The translations under genes and the position numbers were made by a program. A stretch of 64,000 bases of DNA, from NCBI GenBank assembly GCA_032718565.1, contig JAVGVS010000019.1:1305146-1369145 (forward strand), in the 5' to 3' direction. Positions 37,601-51,900 of the stretch are shown piece after piece. Source of the stretch: Distichodus sexfasciatus (lineage: Eukaryota; Chordata; Actinopteri; Characiformes; Distichodontidae). Numbering within the stretch: position 1 is the first letter of the stretch; every line of letters starts with the position of its first letter. The notes under the pieces were generated by a model. It searched no databases. It worked only from the letters and a program-made list of their open reading frames with translations, and was not told where the DNA came from.

Positions 37601-40600
37601 CAATGGTGCAGATTTATGAGCAGGTTCGCTGCGTTTTGGCCTTGTATTTCTTTGTGATTGCTGTGTAATGCTAATCATCTTGCTCTCTTGATTACTACTA
37701 CTTGTTCTTATCTACAGGTGAAGGCTAAATTCACTGTAGATGACCACAGCCATTACCTCTTCACTCCCTGTATACTCACTCATTGGGTTCTGAGCCTGCT
37801 TAGATATGACCTGACTGCCGGTGAGTCACTGAAACTGAGCGCTCTGTAAGTTGGCAACATGAAGTTGTGTCATTACCAATATTTTTTTATATTTCTGTGT
37901 AGGCAAATCCAGTGCTCCTGCAGACTCAGTGTTGGAGGTCATCGCTTACGAAGGCTGTCGGCTGTTCAGAGACAGAATCGTTTCTAATAAAGATCTCAAC
38001 ACGTTTGACAACATCCTCAGCTCTGTCATCAGAGGAGACTGGGGCTCAGACGTGCTGGACGACATGTCAGGTAGCATGCACCTCAAGTACACACGGCTTG
38101 CAGACGTTGTTTCTTATGGTTCTGAGCAATCGGAGTGTCTGAGATGTTCCCTTTTGTTGTTTTTCAGACACATTCTTTGTGACATGGGGTGCGAGTCATG
38201 AGGGGCGGACTCCCAGTCAGCCACTCCCTCCTTACGGCAGACAACTCGGGCGCCTCAACTCCAGCGATCTTACTGATGTGATCCGCAAGGTTAGACATGG
38301 AACAGGGTGTGACAAAATCTAAATGATCAAACAAGAAATAGTGCGTCTGTGTGTAGTACTCTGCAAGAGCCTTGAGCCACTCCTCCTTCAAATAGCCAGA
38401 CTTTGGTGTGATTTTAAATATACTGTAGTTTTGATATATAGAAATCACATGTATGTTTGCCAATGTTCTGATAAATCAGTGAACCTCCTGGAACAACAGT
38501 TACTTGGTGGTTTTAGAAATGAAACACTTACAGCATGTACAAAAATTTGATTGCATGTCTCGCTTTTTATCTGAATTTATGCCTCTTCCTCAGGGTGTAG
38601 TGTTATATGGCCGGGAGAACCGAGAGCTGGACCTTCTTTTCTTCCCTGAGGTTCTGGACTACATGTCGCGTGTTGATCGAGTTCTCAGCTGTCCGGGCGG
38701 CTCTCTGCTCCTGGCTGGTCGGAGTGGTGTTGGACGTCGCACGGCCGTGTGTGTGGTCAGCCACATGCATGGAGCCACACTCTACACTCCCAAAATCTCC
38801 CGCACCTACGGTCTCAAACACTTCAAAACAGACCTCAAAAATGTAAGAACCCCTTCAGCTAAACTATCGAGTCTCTGGTCGTCTTTCATCCTCAAGTCTT
38901 TCTTCGTCTTCGTCTGTTCCTTACTCTCTTTGCCCATAGGTGATGCAGTTGGCTGGCATAGAAGGCCAGCAGACAGTGTTGCTGTTGGAGGATTATCAGT
39001 TTGTTCATCCCTCCTTCCTAGAGATGGTGAACAGTCTCCTGTCCTCAGGTCAGCGATGCTCTGCTAAATTCTGTGACTTTTGTCCATCTTTGTTTCCTGT
39101 ACTTCAGTCCAGTATCAGTTCATTTGGACAAACTGAGATTTTCTTCATTTGCATGTTATCCACTTGATATTTCAAAAGTAAGTGAAAGTGAGGGATTGAT
39201 TTGCATTGTGAACACAGCACACAGTGCACCACAACCAAATGTGACCTCTGCATTTGACCCACCTTTGAAGGTAGCAATGGGCAGTTGACGATCGGCGCCC
39301 AGAGAGCAGTGCTTGGGGACGTTACCTTGCTCATGAGTACCTCAGTGGTACCTTTACCGGTCCGGAATTCAAACCTGGGATTCAAATTGCTCAAACTTTT
39401 ACAGACTGTTCTCCAGGGTTGCAATGTGTGTTTACCGTATATGTTTCTGTGTCACAGGGGAGGTTCCTGGGCTGTACACTACAGAGGAGCTGGAGCCGAT
39501 ACTCTTACCTCTAAAAGATCAGGCATCTCAAGACGGATTTACAGGACCACTCTTTAACTACTTCTCACACCGTTAGTACAACCACACACACACAACATAC
39601 TTAGCTAGACCAGTCTTCTAAAAAATGTGTGTGTGTTTGTGCGTGTGCAGGTGTCCAGCAGAACCTCCATGTGGTGCTGATCATGGACTACACTAATGAA
39701 CACTTCACCATCAACTGTGAGAGCAACCCTGCACTATACAGGAGGTGCTCTATCCAGTGGATGGACAGATGGTCAGACAGCAGCATGAAGAAGGTAAAGA
39801 GAGGAATACAGAGATATTGAATTAAAATGCCTTTATTGACATGGCCTAAAATGAATTTGCCTCTCAGAAACAGAAAACGGTTCACATGGAGAGATATGGA
39901 GAGAGCTTACAGATGTAGACTAAGCTTTAGTGTTAATCAAGTCTTGCAGTGGTCTCCAGTGTATATTTGTTTGAGCTCTCCTGCCCTGCGCTTGGTTTTT
40001 CATCTTCAGGGTTATGGCAGTAACTGCTAATTGTGTTGTTATAGATTCCTGATCTATTTCTGTTTGAAATGGGAGAACAAGAGGAGAAGAGCTCAGAGAA
40101 ATCAAAGAAGAACAGAACAGGTATTGATGCTTCCATTGACCTGTTAAGGTTGTGAAAGCTCTGTGATTGGTTATGTGTTGATTTCTCTGTGTCCTCAGCA
40201 CATGCAGAGCTGTATAATTCCTTCCTGCTGATCCACGAGTCGTGTAAAGAGTACGGAGCCACGCCTGGACATTACCTGAACTTCCTCAGAGTTTATCAGA
40301 GCATCTACAACAACAAGCAGAGAACGCTCACTCAGAGACAACAGCACCTGCAGGTTAACTCACACTTACACAGACGCACTCACGATTGTATGTTTTATGT
40401 TTCTAGGGGCCAGGGTCTCCACATGACTTTGGGGAGGGTGATAGCTTAAGGACGTAGAGGTTGTAAGTTTGAACAGTTGAGCTGCTGAGCAAGACTCTTT
40501 AACCTCAAGTTCCTCCAGGGTTGACTGTCTCAACAATAGGGAAAAGACAAGATAGAGTGTATTGATGATAATGTGTGCTAAATGCTATAGGGAAGGTAAG

Positions 40601-41998
40601 CACATGTACTTTCACACACCTGTCCACCTCATGCTCGTGTGTATGTCTTTGTTTTCGTGGATGTGTGTACAGGCAGGTGTGGCTAAGCTGAACGAGGCAA
40701 AGTCACTGGTAGATGAGTTGAAGAAGAAGGCTGCTGAGCAGAGCGTCCTTCTCAAGACCAAACAGGCCGAGGCAGACGCAGCCCTGCAGGAGATCACCCA
40801 GTCCATGCAGGTGTGTGAGTGTTTGTGTGTGTGTTGTTACTGTTTTATTCAAAGTGGTGTCATAATGTGTGTTAAACGGCAAGTGTGGTATTTTTGATCA
40901 CCCTTTGCCATGTCGTGTTGCAGAATGCGAGCGATCAAAAGACGGAGATGGAGAAGCTGAAGGGCAGGATGGCTCAGGAGATGGCCAAGATTGAGGAGCG
41001 AAAAGAGAAGATTGAAGATGAACTGAAGGAGGTCCAGGTGAACACAGCTTAATTAGACAAGATGGAACTGTGTGTGACGACACATTGAAATGACACTTTT
41101 TAATTAACGAGATGGGATGTAACCACTCAAACCTGAATCACTGAATCACTTCTAAAGAATGTGCAGTTCCTTTGGCCCTTACTGTACATTTCAATGAAGC
41201 CAAACAAACCTGTAAACACAAAAAGTGTCTGAATAATTTGCATTACTCTGCTTGGGTATTAAGGTGCTGAATACAAGCTGTTCTTATGGCAAGCCTTTTT
41301 ATTCTGTTACTATTCTATTCTATTTGCACTGTCTGGTCCGAGACAATGGTATACATATATTAGTAGAAACAATTATGAAACAAAGAAAAAACATTTCCCA
41401 AAGCAGCCGTGTGTGTGTGTATGCAGCCTCTGGTTGAAGAAGCGAAGCGTGCTGTTGGAAACATTAAGTCAGAGTCTCTGTCGGAGATCCGCTCCCTGCG
41501 CATGCCTCCTGATGTGATCAGAGACATCCTGGAGGGGGTGCTGAGGCTCATGGGAATATTCGACACCTCCTGGGTCAGCATGAAGAGGTGAGACACATAA
41601 ACACAGAGGAGACCTTGAAGTGGAAGTGGACATAGCCATTTATAGAGATATAATATGCCAATACTGATCAAACTAATTGAATTAAGTGGTATTTGCTAAG
41701 TGTCCATACATTATGTTCATTCAAAAAAAATTTCATTATTGCTCTGTTGGAGATATTTGACGCTGTCTATTCATAAGCTGGTGTAATTAAATATTGTGCA
41801 CCGGGGCTTGAAGTAAATGAAGACGTATGTAACACTAAAGAACTCGATATTGATTGTGCCTCTTTGAATCAGTTTCCTGGCCAAACGAGGTGTGAGAGAA
41901 GACATCGCTACCTTTGATGCCCGAAACATCACACATGAGATCCGTCAAAGTGTAGAGGACCTTCTGCACCAGAACAGGGCTTCCTTTGACCCAAAGGT

Positions 41999-42037
<39 letters not shown>

Positions 42038-45000
42038 ACGCACAACACACACATTGAGGAGAATCACTGTTCTTTGTGTAGACCTAGAATTTGAGATGAC
42101 ACACCTTCACAACACTGAAGGAAAGCCCGAAAAACCAACCATTTCTATGTAAATTAGTTCTCTTCATTCTTTATTTTACAAGTCAAAGAAGATTAATATG
42201 TGTGTGTTTGTGCGTTTCAGAATGCAAAGCGTGCAAGTGCAGCTGCAGCTCCTTTAGCAGCGTGGGTGAAAGCCAATGTCCAATACTCACACGTCCTGGA
42301 GAAAATTCAACCACTGGAGGCTGAACAAGCAGGACTCATGGAGTTAGTACACACTCATACACAGAGACACACACATGCATTCTCATGTACGCACATGCAG
42401 AATCTGACTTTGCGTGTTTGTTTTAGAAACCTGCGCAAGACTGAGAGCCGCAAGAATAAGCTTGAGGCTCAACTCAACTCTGTTGGGGAGAAAGTTGTAG
42501 AGCTGAAAGAGAAGTAAGACGCGGTTCCACCTTCTAAATCTTACTGTTCTAATACAGAATGTTTTCTGAGTTGTGTGTGTGTTATCTGTTCTAGGTTTCA
42601 GTGTCGCACAACCGAAGCTGCAAAGTTGGAGGCTGAGGTGAGCAAAGCTCAGGAAACGATCAGTGCTGCCGAGAAACTGGTACATCAGTTAGACGGAGAA
42701 CACACACGCTGGAGTGCACAGGTCAGTTCTGCTATGTGTGTGAGTGTGTGTGTCTGTGTGTGTGCAAAGCAGTGAGCTCCCAGACCACAAGGCTCAAATA
42801 ATTCAGCATGATTACATCTGCTTACATCTGCCGATGCCAATACCGATAAATGAGGACGCACAGGCAGAGATGCGTGTGTAAAGACAAGATATTTTGCTTG
42901 GCAAAGTTCTACTGCGTGCTGAGAATTTTGGCACAAAACAAGTGCCATTACTCTGACATTTCTAACACAGTGCCAAGTCAAGCGAGTGTGAAAGCAGAGT
43001 CGAGCAAGGGTGTAGCATTTCTAGTTTTAAGAAAAAGTCACTTCCTGCCCTATGTGGTGGACCAAGTCAATTAGGGCGCGTGTGACGCTCCATGTGCACT
43101 GTGTAAAGAAGCGTTAAGCTACAACCCCAGCTATTTCCGGAGACGCATACTAGCGCATAGAAATGTATGATAAGAACGCCTTACCTACCATACTATTAAG
43201 TGCAGCAGTACGTGACTCATGACACAGCTCATGTGTGAGTGGTGCTGGTAAATGTACCACTGAGGTACTCATGAGCAAGGTACTGTCCCCAAGCACTGCT
43301 CCCCGGGAGACTGCCCATGTCAGCTGCCCACTGCTCCCTCATGGATGGGTCAAATGCAGAGGTCACATTTCGTTGTGCTGTGCTGGGGTGTGTTTACAAT
43401 GACAAATAATCACTCAGATTTTGTTTACTCTGTGTGTGTGTGCAGGTTGATGACATACGTGAGGAGTTGGAGACTCTACCTAAGAGAGTACAGTTGGCTG
43501 CTGCTTTTATCACATACCTGTCTGCTGCACCCGAGGACCAACGCAGAGCCAGTCTGCTCTCCTGGATGAACAGCTTAGGACTTAAAAGTACTGCACACAC
43601 ACTCACTCACTTTGAACACACAAGATGAGAGGCAGACTTCACACATCAACAGAAAGCTCATTTGTGCTGTGATTTGCAGAGTTTGACCTACGTCACTTCC
43701 TGTGCTCTGAGAGTGAGCAGCTGATCTGGAAAGGTGAAGGTTTACCTTCTGATGAACTTTCCATGGAGAACGCTCTTGTTATCCTACAGGTAACACACAC
43801 ACACACACACACACACTACTCTGCTGCTGCTACTACTACCACCATCATGACCACATCCACCTAAAGAAACTTTTACTGAGTGAATCATTTTCTCTGTCTT
43901 ACTAATTTGCTTATATGTAATTTTGTATATAATGGTCTGTCTGCTCCTGTGCATTCAGTTTTAAGTTTTGTGTGCATGCAAGTTTCTAACACATTTCCCC
44001 AAATGTCTACTATTTAATTGAATCAAAAAATAGAATTAATTCATAAATCATAAACAGTGTGTTCAGTTTCTGTGTATGTGTGTGTTTGTGTTCATGAATG
44101 TTTGTCTGCTTGCCTGTTCCTCATTCTCATGCCGCACACAGATTACTGCACTAAAGACGCGGGTAAGGCCACACTGTCTCTCTCACATACATTAACATAT
44201 ATTCATATCTCTCGTTTCTCTTTTCATTCATATCTTTCTCAGAAGTTCATTATTTTCTCCTCTCGGTCTCTGAAACACACATACTTATATGGAGTTTGGG
44301 CTGTATCAGAGTGGATCACGTGGTTTCTAGTCTGTGCTGCTCTAAGTGTAGAGGCTTGGTGAAATCAGAGATGAATCTGGAGTAGAGCATTGTGGGACTG
44401 AGTAGTCAGTGTCTGGCCTCACTTAATAATGGTGCTTTTATGTCAGCAATGAAATATCCAACTGTATTTGATTGTATTAACTCTCAGCTGTGTGAGCGTT
44501 TATAAAGTAATCTTTTCTTTTTAGAAACTTTAAAAAATGATAAATTTGTCAATTTTGAGATTTTTTTTATCCTAAGCCATTTTAACAGTCTCTCTCTCTC
44601 TCTCTCTATCCCCTTTCCATGTGTGCATTTATCTGTTTAGAGTGTTACATGCCCATTCCTGATAGACCCTTCTTCACGTGCAACAGAGTGGCTACGCACT
44701 CACTTGAGGGAGCATCGATTGGAAGTCATCAACCAGCAGGTACACAAGCACACACACCTTTACAAAAATAAAGTGTTTGAGGTTAATTTGTGGCAAGCAG
44801 TGGAGTTTGCCAGAATATGTTGCCACAAGTTTGCCATTGTCAGCCACTAGTGACAAGTTCTGGCAACAATGACAAATTGCCACTAGTGGCAAGTGTATTT
44901 GCCAGTGATTTGCCAAAACATTTTGCCAGTAAACTTGTAGTGAACTTTTGGGGACAAAGTTGCCAGATGCAAAAGTTTTCCACAAAGTTTTCCACCTAAT

Positions 45001-45933
45001 TTGCATATGAAAATATGACATTGCTGCAAATTTGTGCCAACATTGCCAGAGGCTAACAGCAACTGTTTGCCTGAAGCCTAACATTTTTGTAAGGGCACAC
45101 ACTATGATTTAACCAGCTAAATCAAGTCAAAGATAATGCTTGTCAAACTACTTTTACTAGTCTCCCGACAATTTCTGATTACTAATAGTCTCACTGTCCC
45201 TCTCTTTTTTTCGCTCTCTCACATCTTTTCCAGGACTCTAACCTTGTCACAGTCTTGGAGTTGGCAGTACGCTTTGGGAAGACTCTGATTATTCAGGAGG
45301 TGGATGGAGTTGAGCAAGTGCTCTACCCTCTACTGCGCAGAGACCTCATTGCCCAGGGTGAGTCAATCTCTTTGTTTCTCAGAGCATGTTTTGTAGTGTT
45401 CTTTATTAGAGAGAGGGAATTTGAACTGATTTACACCAATGCTTGTCTTGTTTGCAGGTCCTCGGTATGTGGTGCAGATTGGGGATAAAGTTGTGGATTA
45501 TAATGAAGATTTCCGCCTATTTCTGGCCACCCGGAATCCCAATCCCATCATTCCACCCGATGCTGCTTCTGTAATCACTGAAGTGAACTTCACCACCACC
45601 AGAGCAGGTCTGCAAGGACAGGTAAGACAGTCATAAAAAGGCACACCACACACAGACAAGTTATTCTGGCTTCCAGGGTTTCTGATATATTTGTGTGTGT
45701 GTGTGTGTGTGTAGCTGCTGGCATTGACTATACAGCATGAGAGGCCAGAACTGGAGAAAGAAAAGACCAGATTACTGCAGCAGGAAGAAGAGAAGAAAAT
45801 TCAACTTGCTCTGCTTGAGGACTCACTGCTAGAGGTGCTTAATTGTATCCCACAGTCTCTTTATTATTAGTACTGAATTACAATTACTAATAATTTACAA
45901 GTATAATCTCTCTCTCATACTGGTATAGAACTA

Positions 45934-45976
<43 letters not shown>

Positions 45977-48900
45977 AAAGATGATCATTCCATAAAATCC
46001 TCCTTTCTGCTGATTTGCTCTGCTGCTTCCAGATGCTCATTACATGCACTGGACAGCTTGATTTTATAATAATTGCAGTTTTAATTGAAGATTTGTGCTT
46101 CTGTATGTGTGTGTATGTAGACTCTGGCTACAGCGCAGGGAAATATTCTAGAAAATAAAGAGCTGATTGAGTCTCTGAATCAGACCAAAGCCAGCAGTGC
46201 TCTGATCCACGATGCTCTTATAGAATCTCACCGACTACAGACTTCACTTGACCAGGTAACACCCCATCTACGTACATGTGTGTGACTACAACAAGACTCA
46301 TCACTTTCTCCTTTCTTTGTTCAGTTTGATTCCTTGTAACACTGCTTGATCAAACAGTCTATTGTGTACACTATTGCCAAAACACAGTTATTTTTCGATA
46401 TTCAGTAGAAGTCTGTCACTGTCTCTCTCTCTGTCTGTGTCCGTGTCTCTGTCTTTGTAGGAGAGGGATGCATATCTTCCTCTGGCTGAGAGGGCCAGTA
46501 AGATGTATTTTGTAATTACCGATCTGTCCCGAATTAACAACATGTACCGCTTCAGTCTGGCCTCCTTCCTCCGGATCTTCCATAAAGCACTGCAGACTAA
46601 ACAGGTAAACAACTGCCCAACTGTGTACATGCAGACATAGATTTTTATTAAATTTTTTAATAAAACAAGACAATTAATATACCATATATGCATTTACCAA
46701 ATCTCAACTCTTAATGCTAAATATATCCCCTAATCCTTAACACAAGGATAAATATCCTCACTGTGTCTCAGTTGAGCTTGGAGCTAGCGATGGAGGAGTA
46801 ACAGTGCATCTTGGTCAAGCTCCTGAGCAAAATGTGTAATATCCTACTGCTTGTGGAATGCATTTGTTTAAAGTACAAAGCCTCATCGCTTTTCTGAAGC
46901 TGGTTCTGCACAGAGCATGTGCACTTATGTTTATATAATTGTATATACAGTGTATACGTTCATGGTGTTTTGTCTGTCATTTAGGAGAGTGACAGCACAG
47001 AAGTGAGGATTACTGCACTAGAGATGTCCCTGAAGAACATGGTGTACGAGTACGTCTGCCGCTCACTTTTTAAGGTGAGATTGAATGCAGGTTTACACAC
47101 AGTCATCATTTTGTTGGGGAGGGTTTCTGCCTGACTACAATCTTTTAGAAACTAAAAGAGGAATGGAAATGTCAAAGAGACAGCTGTTGTTTATCTATGT
47201 GTCTCAGAAAATGAGAGAGAAGTCTGTAAAAATCCTTGAGTATTTTGCCAAGATCTGTTTCAAGATTCATTATCTGTCACACACAGTTTGAATCAACCAT
47301 GAGACAGTGCACTAAAGTGTACTAATACGTTACATTAGAGACATTTGCTAAAACTAAGAGAATACAGTATACAGATAAAATATATATTCTGAATAAACTT
47401 TACAATTATAAACAAAATATGAACACGTGCAACTGAATATCTATGTGCTGTTGATGTTAGACTGATTGGAAATTTGCACTGGACATTTTTGAAAGAACAT
47501 TGGAGTGTCATAACGAAGTTCTGCTAGACATAAATTTGCTTGGTAATTAGTTACAATTGAATTTAATGTGCAATTACACTGTGGCTGTTTTTCCTCAGGC
47601 CGATCTGCTCATGTTTGCTCTGCACTTTGTGAAGGGGATGTATCCAGAACTGTTTCAGGAGAATGTATGCACTTTCTCACTTTTACGCTCATCATGTTTT
47701 TATATTTTTCCAGAATTTGTTCTTACAGTGCCTGTGTGTATTTTAGGAGTGGGAAGCACTGACTGGACTAATTGTAGGAGACATGATCAGGAAAGCGGTA
47801 TGGAACTGTGTCTCTGAAGATGCCTCTGGACGTCTTTGTATCTGTCTACTCCTCTATCTATCTTTCACTTTCATCTATCTGTGTGATTCTGTCCTGTCTG
47901 TAGGATTCCCAGAAGTCAGTACAAGAGCAACTTCCTTCTTGGATTGATCAAGAACGAGCTACAGCTGTAGCTTTAATCAAGGTAACACACACTTATGCAC
48001 TCACAGTCACTCACAGTTGCGCATTCTCAGTATTAATATTACTGATATGATGTTCTGCCTCTCTCTACAGAGTACCTTCCCTGTCCTTTATCAGTCTCTG
48101 TGTCTGAGCGATGCAGATCTCTGGCTGTCCTTCTCCCAGAGCTCCACCTGCGAACAGGAAATCCCACACTCAATCAAAAAGAAGATCTCTCTCTTTCAAC
48201 AGGTTGGTTGTCACTCAGAAACTCCTTCCACTGGCCTGAAACTGCTTCCTGTAGACTTATGTTGTTGCTGCATCCACACACAAACACGTTACTCTTGCAC
48301 TAATGAAGAATCAGTGTCATCAACCTCAACCTCATCATCAGCGAGTGTTCCCTATCTTTATCTCTCTTCATTGATGGACTCACCTGTTAGTCAGTCTAAG
48401 TTTGTAAGAATGAAGGGAAGATTCTAGTGATGAGAGAATATAAGCATGAGCTGAAGCCAGCTCCTGTCACTGGGTCATTATGAAGGGGTGTGGTGGTGGT
48501 CTAGTGGTAGGATGTTTGGCCCTGGACCTAGAGGTTATCATCATAAATGTAAATGATGTGAATCAGGGTCTTGATCAGACCTCTGTCTTATCTGCAGGTG
48601 CTGTTGGTGCAGGCAGTGAGACCAGACCGGCTGCAGAGTGCCATGGCCGTGTTTGCTTCACATGCGCTGGGTAAGGAAGATTTGTACGTTACTGTGGCAT
48701 GGAAGAAATATGGCGATGTTCTCAGAGCGGGAAGTAACCAGACGGAATAAACAAATCCAATTCTTGTCAAATCACCAAACAAGAAAGTAAACAGAAAAGG
48801 AAAGTCCTTCAGAAAATGTGGATCCAAATTTTGAATTGGAGCCATGTTAAGTCACAGCGTGACAGCACTGTTTAACTGAGATGTTTAACTGCATAATATC

Positions 48901-51900
48901 AAACATTTGTTCCATGTAAACAGATGTTGTGTGTGTTAGAAATGTTTCTCTGTGTTCTGTCAGTCCATATTGAATAAGCAAATGATTTCATCACTAACTA
49001 AAATGAATTGTGTTTCGTATTTTTCTGTCATTTCTCTGCCCTTTGTCGGCACTTTGAAGGAATGAGGGATCTATCTCTTCCTCCTCTGAATCTACGGCGT
49101 GTGTATGAGGAGACTGTGGAAACAGAGTCGGTGTTAATCATCATCTCCCCTGGAGCAGATCCATCCCAAGAGCTTCTTGAACTTGCCACAGAGACTGTAG
49201 GACGGGAGAACTACCATGAGGTATGTGTCTGTGTCTTTGTCCCTCTCAGTTTTACACTATACAGAATGTATATTCATTTGTGTGTCTGTTTGTAGGTGGC
49301 CATGGGACAGGGTCAGGCTGATGTAGCTCTGCAGATTTTGAGGGAGTGTGTTCGCAGTGGAGAATGGCTCTGTCTGAAGAATCTACACCTGGTCACAGCT
49401 TGGCTGCCGCTGCTGGAGAAGGTGAGTAACATGACCCTACTTGAACGATTCCTGATAACGCATGGTAGACCTTATAATGTTCCAGACCTTTGTTTGAGAA
49501 AAAATTCTCCAACTGGGAATCTTTTAATCAAATACCCCTGGTTTAGGAGCTGAATAGTATGCAGCCAAAAGCAGGCTTTCGGCTGTGGTTAACTGCAGAG
49601 GTTCATCCCAACTTCAGCCCGATTCTGCTGCAGTCCAGCCTCAAGATCACTTATGAGGCTCCTCCTGGTCTGAAGAAGAACCTGATGAGGACGTACGAGT
49701 CGTGGAGCTCGGAGCAGATCAGTAAAGGAGGACAAGTCACGCGAGCTCAGTCACTCTTCTGCTTAGCCTGGTTCCACGCTGTGTGTCAGGAGAGACGCAA
49801 CTACATACCACAGGTAAACAACTGCAACTAGTCAAGAAAGGTGTAGAGCACCTAACACAGCAACACAGGTATAGATTCCACATGGGTGTAGAGTTACAAA
49901 CCACAGTGACACTATGTTTTTGGAGTGACTTTTCTCTCTTTCTCTTTTGCAGGGTTGGACTAAGTTTTATGAATTCTCCCTGTCTGACCTGAGAGCCGGG
50001 TTTGATATAATTGACCGACTGTTTGAAGGTGAACTGTTTGTGTGTGTGTAAAATTACTAATTAGAATTATATCCCATTACAACCCATGGGTTAATCTGTG
50101 TCTGTACACATGTTCACTTTTAGACCTGTCTTCTTTACTAAGTGACATTCATTACACAATGTATGTGTGTTGCAGGTGGTAAGGCATTTCAGTGGGAGTA
50201 TGTTCGTGGTTTACTGGAGAATGCCATCTATGGAGGCCGTGTGGATAACGTGTGTGACCTGAGGATCCTGCGCTCACATCTGCAGCAGTTCTTCAACACC
50301 CAAACGCTCCCTCACACACAGTCACACAGCAGAAAAACTGCTGCCTTCCCTCCACCAATCATGCTCCCCAACTCCTGCAGCATAGTGGTGAGTATACACA
50401 CACAAACACACACACACAACCTGAAGAGAATGCTAATATGTCACAGTAACACAAAGTATGGGCATTCGTGTGGGTTTGTGTGTAGGATTATTGCAGTATG
50501 GTGGAAAGTCTGCCTGAGGATGACAAGCCCAGTTTCTTTGGCCTTCCTGCCAACATGGAGCGCTCTGCCCAACGTATAATCAGCACACAGGTAATACAAT
50601 ATGGGCTCCACTTTAACATTTCAGCACATGATGTAAACACATATAGGGTGAGTCCATATTGAACTGTGCAAAAAATAGTGCCAGACTCAGGGTCTACAAT
50701 TGTTGTATGTATTATTTTTCTAAAAAACAAGGGGTTGTTTTACACTTGACATGCAGTGTTAATTATGAAACTTCATTGTGTACATGCAGAGATGATGATC
50801 ATGGTTAAAACACTTTTTAACCAAACAGATTGCTTGACTGCAACAAACTGCTCTGTACACCTTTTCCATCCTTTTCATGCAGGTGATCTCTCAGCTCAGA
50901 ATTCTGAGAAGGTCACTGGCTGCAGGGTCAAAGTTTGACCGAGAGGTTTGGTCCACTGGTCTTTCATCTGTACTAAACCTGTGGAAGAGACTCAACCAGG
51001 TACACCCACACACCCCTACATTTACACTCTCCATAAGACAGTGATATATGAGCTCGCTCTCTCTCTCTCTGTCTCTGTCAGGGTTCATCGTTGATCCAAC
51101 AGAAAATAACTCCACCTACAGAGGGAGTTGGCTCTCCAGTTCTTTCATTTGTCCTGCTGGAGCAGTTTAATGCAGTTCGATTGGTCCAGAGCATCCACCA
51201 ATCCCTGGCCTCTCTCAGTAAGGTGATACGGGGCACCTGTTTGCTCACAGCCGACATCCACAAACTAGCAACTGCTCTGCTCAACCAGGAGGTACACATG
51301 TCTCTATGTTTGTATCTATGTGTCTGTCCGCATGCTGTGTTCCATTACGCACTGCTTGCTGGGTGAAGGAGAGTGTTAGATTTTACACAGTTTTATAGCC
51401 TGAAAGTCTGGTTGCTGGAACTGTTCCTTCACCTAAAATTCATAGAATTAGTTTTTTCCATCCCTCTCTCATTCTCTCTCTTCCAGTGTCCTCTGAGCTG
51501 GCAGAATAAATGGGAGGGTCCAGAAGATCCCATGCAGTACCTCAGAGCAGTAGTGACCAGAGCACTTGCTGTCCAGGTACACAATGTTATGCTTTGACAC
51601 ACACACAAACACTAGACCCATAAGTACAGATGGATACTGACAGTGTTATTTTTGAGATTTTTGTGTAGAATTTGAACATTATTTGCTTCTTGGTGTCATG
51701 TTATGTGGTAAAAACTGCACTGGCCGTTGCTCATTTGAACTGTTTGTATTTGCCACAGAGCTGGGTAGAGAAGGTAGACAGGAACACAATTCTGAGTGAC
51801 ACTTTGGATCTGTCAGAACTCTTCCACCCAGACACCTTCCTCAATGCCCTGAGACAGGAGACCGCCAGGTAATACACCTCTGCAGACCTGTACTACTCAG

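Larger units (their letters stand above)
40673..43587 (+). other. dync2h1: dync2h1 copy 1 exons 55-62: stalk and microtubule-binding domain, residues 2891-3228
   Basis: Exons: 40673-40810, 40924-41037, 41427-41587, 41873-41996, 42221-42342, 42427-42513, 42595-42721, 43446-43587. Exons 55-57 form stalk helix CC1 (for example GVAKLNEAKSLVDELKKKAA). Exons 57-58 carry the small globular domain that grips microtubules (PPDVIRDILEGVLRLMG, then FLAKRGVREDIATFDARNI). Exons 59-61 form the returning helix CC2, with AAKLEAEVSKAQETISAAE in exon 61. Lengths of the two coiled-coil arms look normal. Intron 61 carries a family A SINE. Confidence 0.95.
43680..47074 (+). other. dync2h1: dync2h1 copy 1 exons 63-70: AAA5 and buttress, residues 3229-3557
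   Basis: Exons: 43680-43789, 44641-44739, 45234-45357, 45458-45621, 45715-45834, 46121-46255, 46461-46604, 46985-47074. Hallmarks are LAVRFGKTLIIQEVDGVEQV and LYPLLRRDLIAQGPRYVVQI (exon 65 and its junction), and FRLFLATRNPNPIIPPDAAS (exon 66). Exons 67-68 form the coiled-coil buttress that supports the stalk (EKEKTRLLQQEEEKKIQLAL). A candidate optional microexon lies between exons 63 and 64. Confidence 0.95.

Noticed and set aside
39104..39424. Minus-strand frame inside intron 50
   Set aside because: It reads through an antisense SINE; other family A copies give similar frames.
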